Assembly (NCBI GenBank): GCA_045655245.1
Contig: JAZOOX010000039.1
Coordinates: forward strand, 1-15,947
Reading direction: 5' to 3'
DNA length: 15,947 nt
From: RGIG8785 sp045655245
GTDB lineage: Bacteria > Bacillota > Clostridia > RGIG8785
Below, piece after piece: positions 14,930-15,947 of this stretch. The notes below the pieces were generated by a model, which saw nothing but the letters and a program-made list of their open reading frames with translations, was not told the DNA's origin and ran no database searches. A program made the position numbers and the translations under genes. How positions within the stretch are numbered: position 1 is the stretch's first letter; each line of letters opens with the position of its first letter.

Positions 14930-15763
14930 ATGTCCGAACGTTTAGTGCCGGGGCCTATTACGGACCAGCACTGTTTTAAGGAAGCGGTTTGCATCTCGAC
15001 TGAAAAGGTCTATGATTCCTGCCGCGACAAAGATTGTCTGGAAGATCTGCGGGTACTTCTGTCCCCCAACGATCAGGCACTCATTAACCGCGCCATCAAC
15101 GTCAAGTGCCGTTGTGCGGAAATTTTATGGGTGTACTCAGACGTGGAAGCGGTGCCTTTTAACAAAGGCTATTACACCGTTGATGTGAAGTATTTCTTCC
15201 GCATCACCCTGGACGTATTTACCGGTATCGGCGCCCCCACCTCGATTACCGGTTTGGCCACCTTCGACAAAAAGGTTATCCTTTTTGGCTCGGAAGGCCA
15301 CGCCAAAATCTATTCTTCTCTGTATTCGCCTTGCGCGTCCGATCTGCAGGAGCCCGGCAAGACCAATCAGCCCCGTGCAACGGTAGAAGTGGTAGACCCC
15401 ATCTGCTTGAATGCACGTCTGGTTGAAAAGAAGGATTGTTGCTGTGACGATGACGAGATCACCAATATTCCGGCTTGCATCTGCCAGTGCTTCGGCGGTG
15501 ACTTTGCTTGCGATAATGATGAGAAGCGAGTCTACGTTTCTTTGGGCGTGTTTACCATCATCCGTTTGGAACGGTTGGTTCAATTGCTGATTCCCGCCTA
15601 TGACTTCTGTATTCCCGAAAAGGAATGTGTCGCCTCGACCGATGAGAACCCCTGTGAACTGTTTGAGTCGCTGCAGTTCCCCTTCGACGAATTCTTTCCG
15701 CCGGAACGGGGTTGCTTCAACTTTGACGGCGGCAGCGCCGGTTGTGGTTGCGGCGGTAATTGA
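14930..15763 (+). CDS. Cysteine-rich clostridial protein, possible spore coat component
   Basis: A 277-residue protein with 21 cysteines (about 7.6%). From memory it belongs to a family widespread in Clostridia and usually annotated as hypothetical. Its hallmark is VYDSCRDKDCLEDLRV (27-42), followed by VKCRCAE (58-64) and VEAVPFNKGYYTVDVKYFF (72-90). Further cysteine clusters are CCC (170-172), CICQC (183-187) and a glycine-rich tail GCGCGGN (271-277). The layout looks like an internal repeat of hydrophobic beta segments, with VYVSLGVFTIIRLERLVQLLIP (201-222) late in the chain. There is no signal peptide and no catalytic motif. High cysteine content and the sigma-K-like promoter suggest a cross-linked spore-layer protein; this is inference. 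A terminator follows 11 nt after the stop. Confidence 0.8.
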   Translation: MSERLVPGPITDQHCFKEAVCISTEKVYDSCRDKDCLEDLRVLLSPNDQALINRAINVKCRCAEILWVYSDVEAVPFNKGYYTVDVKYFFRITLDVFTGIGAPTSITGLATFDKKVILFGSEGHAKIYSSLYSPCASDLQEPGKTNQPRATVEVVDPICLNARLVEKKDCCCDDDEITNIPACICQCFGGDFACDNDEKRVYVSLGVFTIIRLERLVQLLIPAYDFCIPEKECVASTDENPCELFESLQFPFDEFFPPERGCFNFDGGSAGCGCGGN

Positions 15764-15774
15764 CCCCAAGATAG

Positions 15775-15816
15775 AGGGTGTCGGAAGGCGTTTCCGTCAC
15801 CCTTTTAAATTTTTTC
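15775..15816 (+). terminator. Intrinsic terminator after the cysteine-rich protein gene
   Basis: AGGGTGTCGGAA (15775-15786) pairs with TTCCGTCACCCT (15792-15803) around a 5-nt loop with one T-T mismatch, followed by a T-rich tract. It isolates the gene from the rRNA promoter immediately downstream. Confidence 0.85.
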
Positions 15817-15866
15817 AAAAAAGTTGAAAAAAAGGGTTGACAAAGGTGGAAAAGGTTTGTTATAAT
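15804..15866 (+). promoter_or_regulatory. Strong rRNA-type promoter with A/T-rich upstream element
   Basis: TTGACA (15837-15842) and TATAAT (15861-15866) are perfect consensus boxes, with an 18-bp spacer and an extended -10 TG at 15858-15859. The preceding 33 bp are almost all A and T, as in an UP element, and overlap the T tract of the upstream terminator. Together with the leader that follows, this marks the start of a ribosomal RNA operon. Confidence 0.85.
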
Positions 15867-15872
15867 AGCACT

Positions 15873-15947
15873 TGCCGCTGACGAAGCGGGCGATCCTTGA
15901 AAACTAAACAGCACAAAGGTTCACGTTAATTTTAAGAGTAATACTCG
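15873..15947 (+). other. rRNA operon leader with boxB/boxA-like antitermination elements (continues beyond window)
   Basis: Right after the predicted start, CCGCT-GACGA-AGCGG (15875-15889) forms a small boxB-like hairpin. It is followed by GATCCTTGAAAACTAAACA (15892-15910), which resembles the CTTTGAAAACT boxA stretch found before 16S in Firmicutes and is bound by NusB/NusE during rRNA antitermination. The mature 16S sequence is not reached before the window ends, so which rRNA follows is inferred. Confidence 0.7.

Noticed and set aside
15137..15769. A 210-codon open frame on the minus strand
   Set aside because: It is antisense to the cysteine-rich protein gene, whose start, ribosome site and terminator are all clear. 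No ribosome site precedes the antisense frame.
1..15947. CRISPR array, insertion sequence, tRNA gene or phage remnant
   Set aside because: I saw no direct repeat series, transposase, terminal inverted repeats or cloverleaf sequence. Gene spacing is tight and fully explained by metabolic operons.

Overview
The window looks like the chromosome of a Clostridia-class Firmicute, probably a spore-former near the Oscillospiraceae/Ruminococcaceae. This rests on consensus AGGAGG ribosome sites, a short-form HisG paired with HisZ, a PyrK/PyrD class 1B dihydroorotate dehydrogenase, a PyrR-type leader, and a Clostridia-type rRNA leader at the right edge. The family placement is inference; no rRNA body is present to confirm it.

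Layout. (1) 1-4237, minus strand: the start of a histidine operon, hisZ-hisG-hisD-hisC-hisB, with hisB cut by the left edge. The genes are almost all overlapping. A sigma-A promoter carries a 14-bp palindrome between and over its -35/-10 region, and the leader is too short for a T-box. (2) 4254-5164, plus strand: a lone aldo/keto reductase with its own back-to-back promoter. (3) About 5176-5205: a bidirectional terminator shared with the next operon. (4) 5204-13838, minus strand: a pyrimidine operon pyrC-carB-pyrK-pyrD-pyrF-pyrE-pyrB, behind a perfect TTGACA-17-TATAAT promoter and a PyrR-binding attenuator (PyrR hairpin, antiterminator, terminator). (5) 13835-14818, minus strand: an unrecognised propeller-like protein whose stop codon lies inside the pyr -35 box. 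(6) 14930-15763, plus strand: a cysteine-rich protein of a clostridial family of unknown function. The intergenic region between (5) and (6) has two diverging CATANNNTA elements typical of mother-cell sporulation sigma factors. (7) 15775-15947: a terminator, then a strong rRNA-type promoter with boxB/boxA-like leader. The 16S gene itself would begin beyond the window.

How the genes work together. HisZ+HisG make phosphoribosyl-ATP (first step of histidine synthesis), HisB and HisC act late, and HisD makes histidine. The pyr operon runs from carbamoyl phosphate (CarB) through PyrB, PyrC and PyrD/K to orotate, then PyrE and PyrF to UMP. Both pathways draw on PRPP. The most unusual points are an aspartate carbamoyltransferase carrying only the zinc domain of PyrI at its C terminus, the absence of carA from an otherwise complete UMP operon, and the probable sporulation-controlled gene pair. 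I see no mobile element, CRISPR array or defence system. Most of the window is core metabolism.
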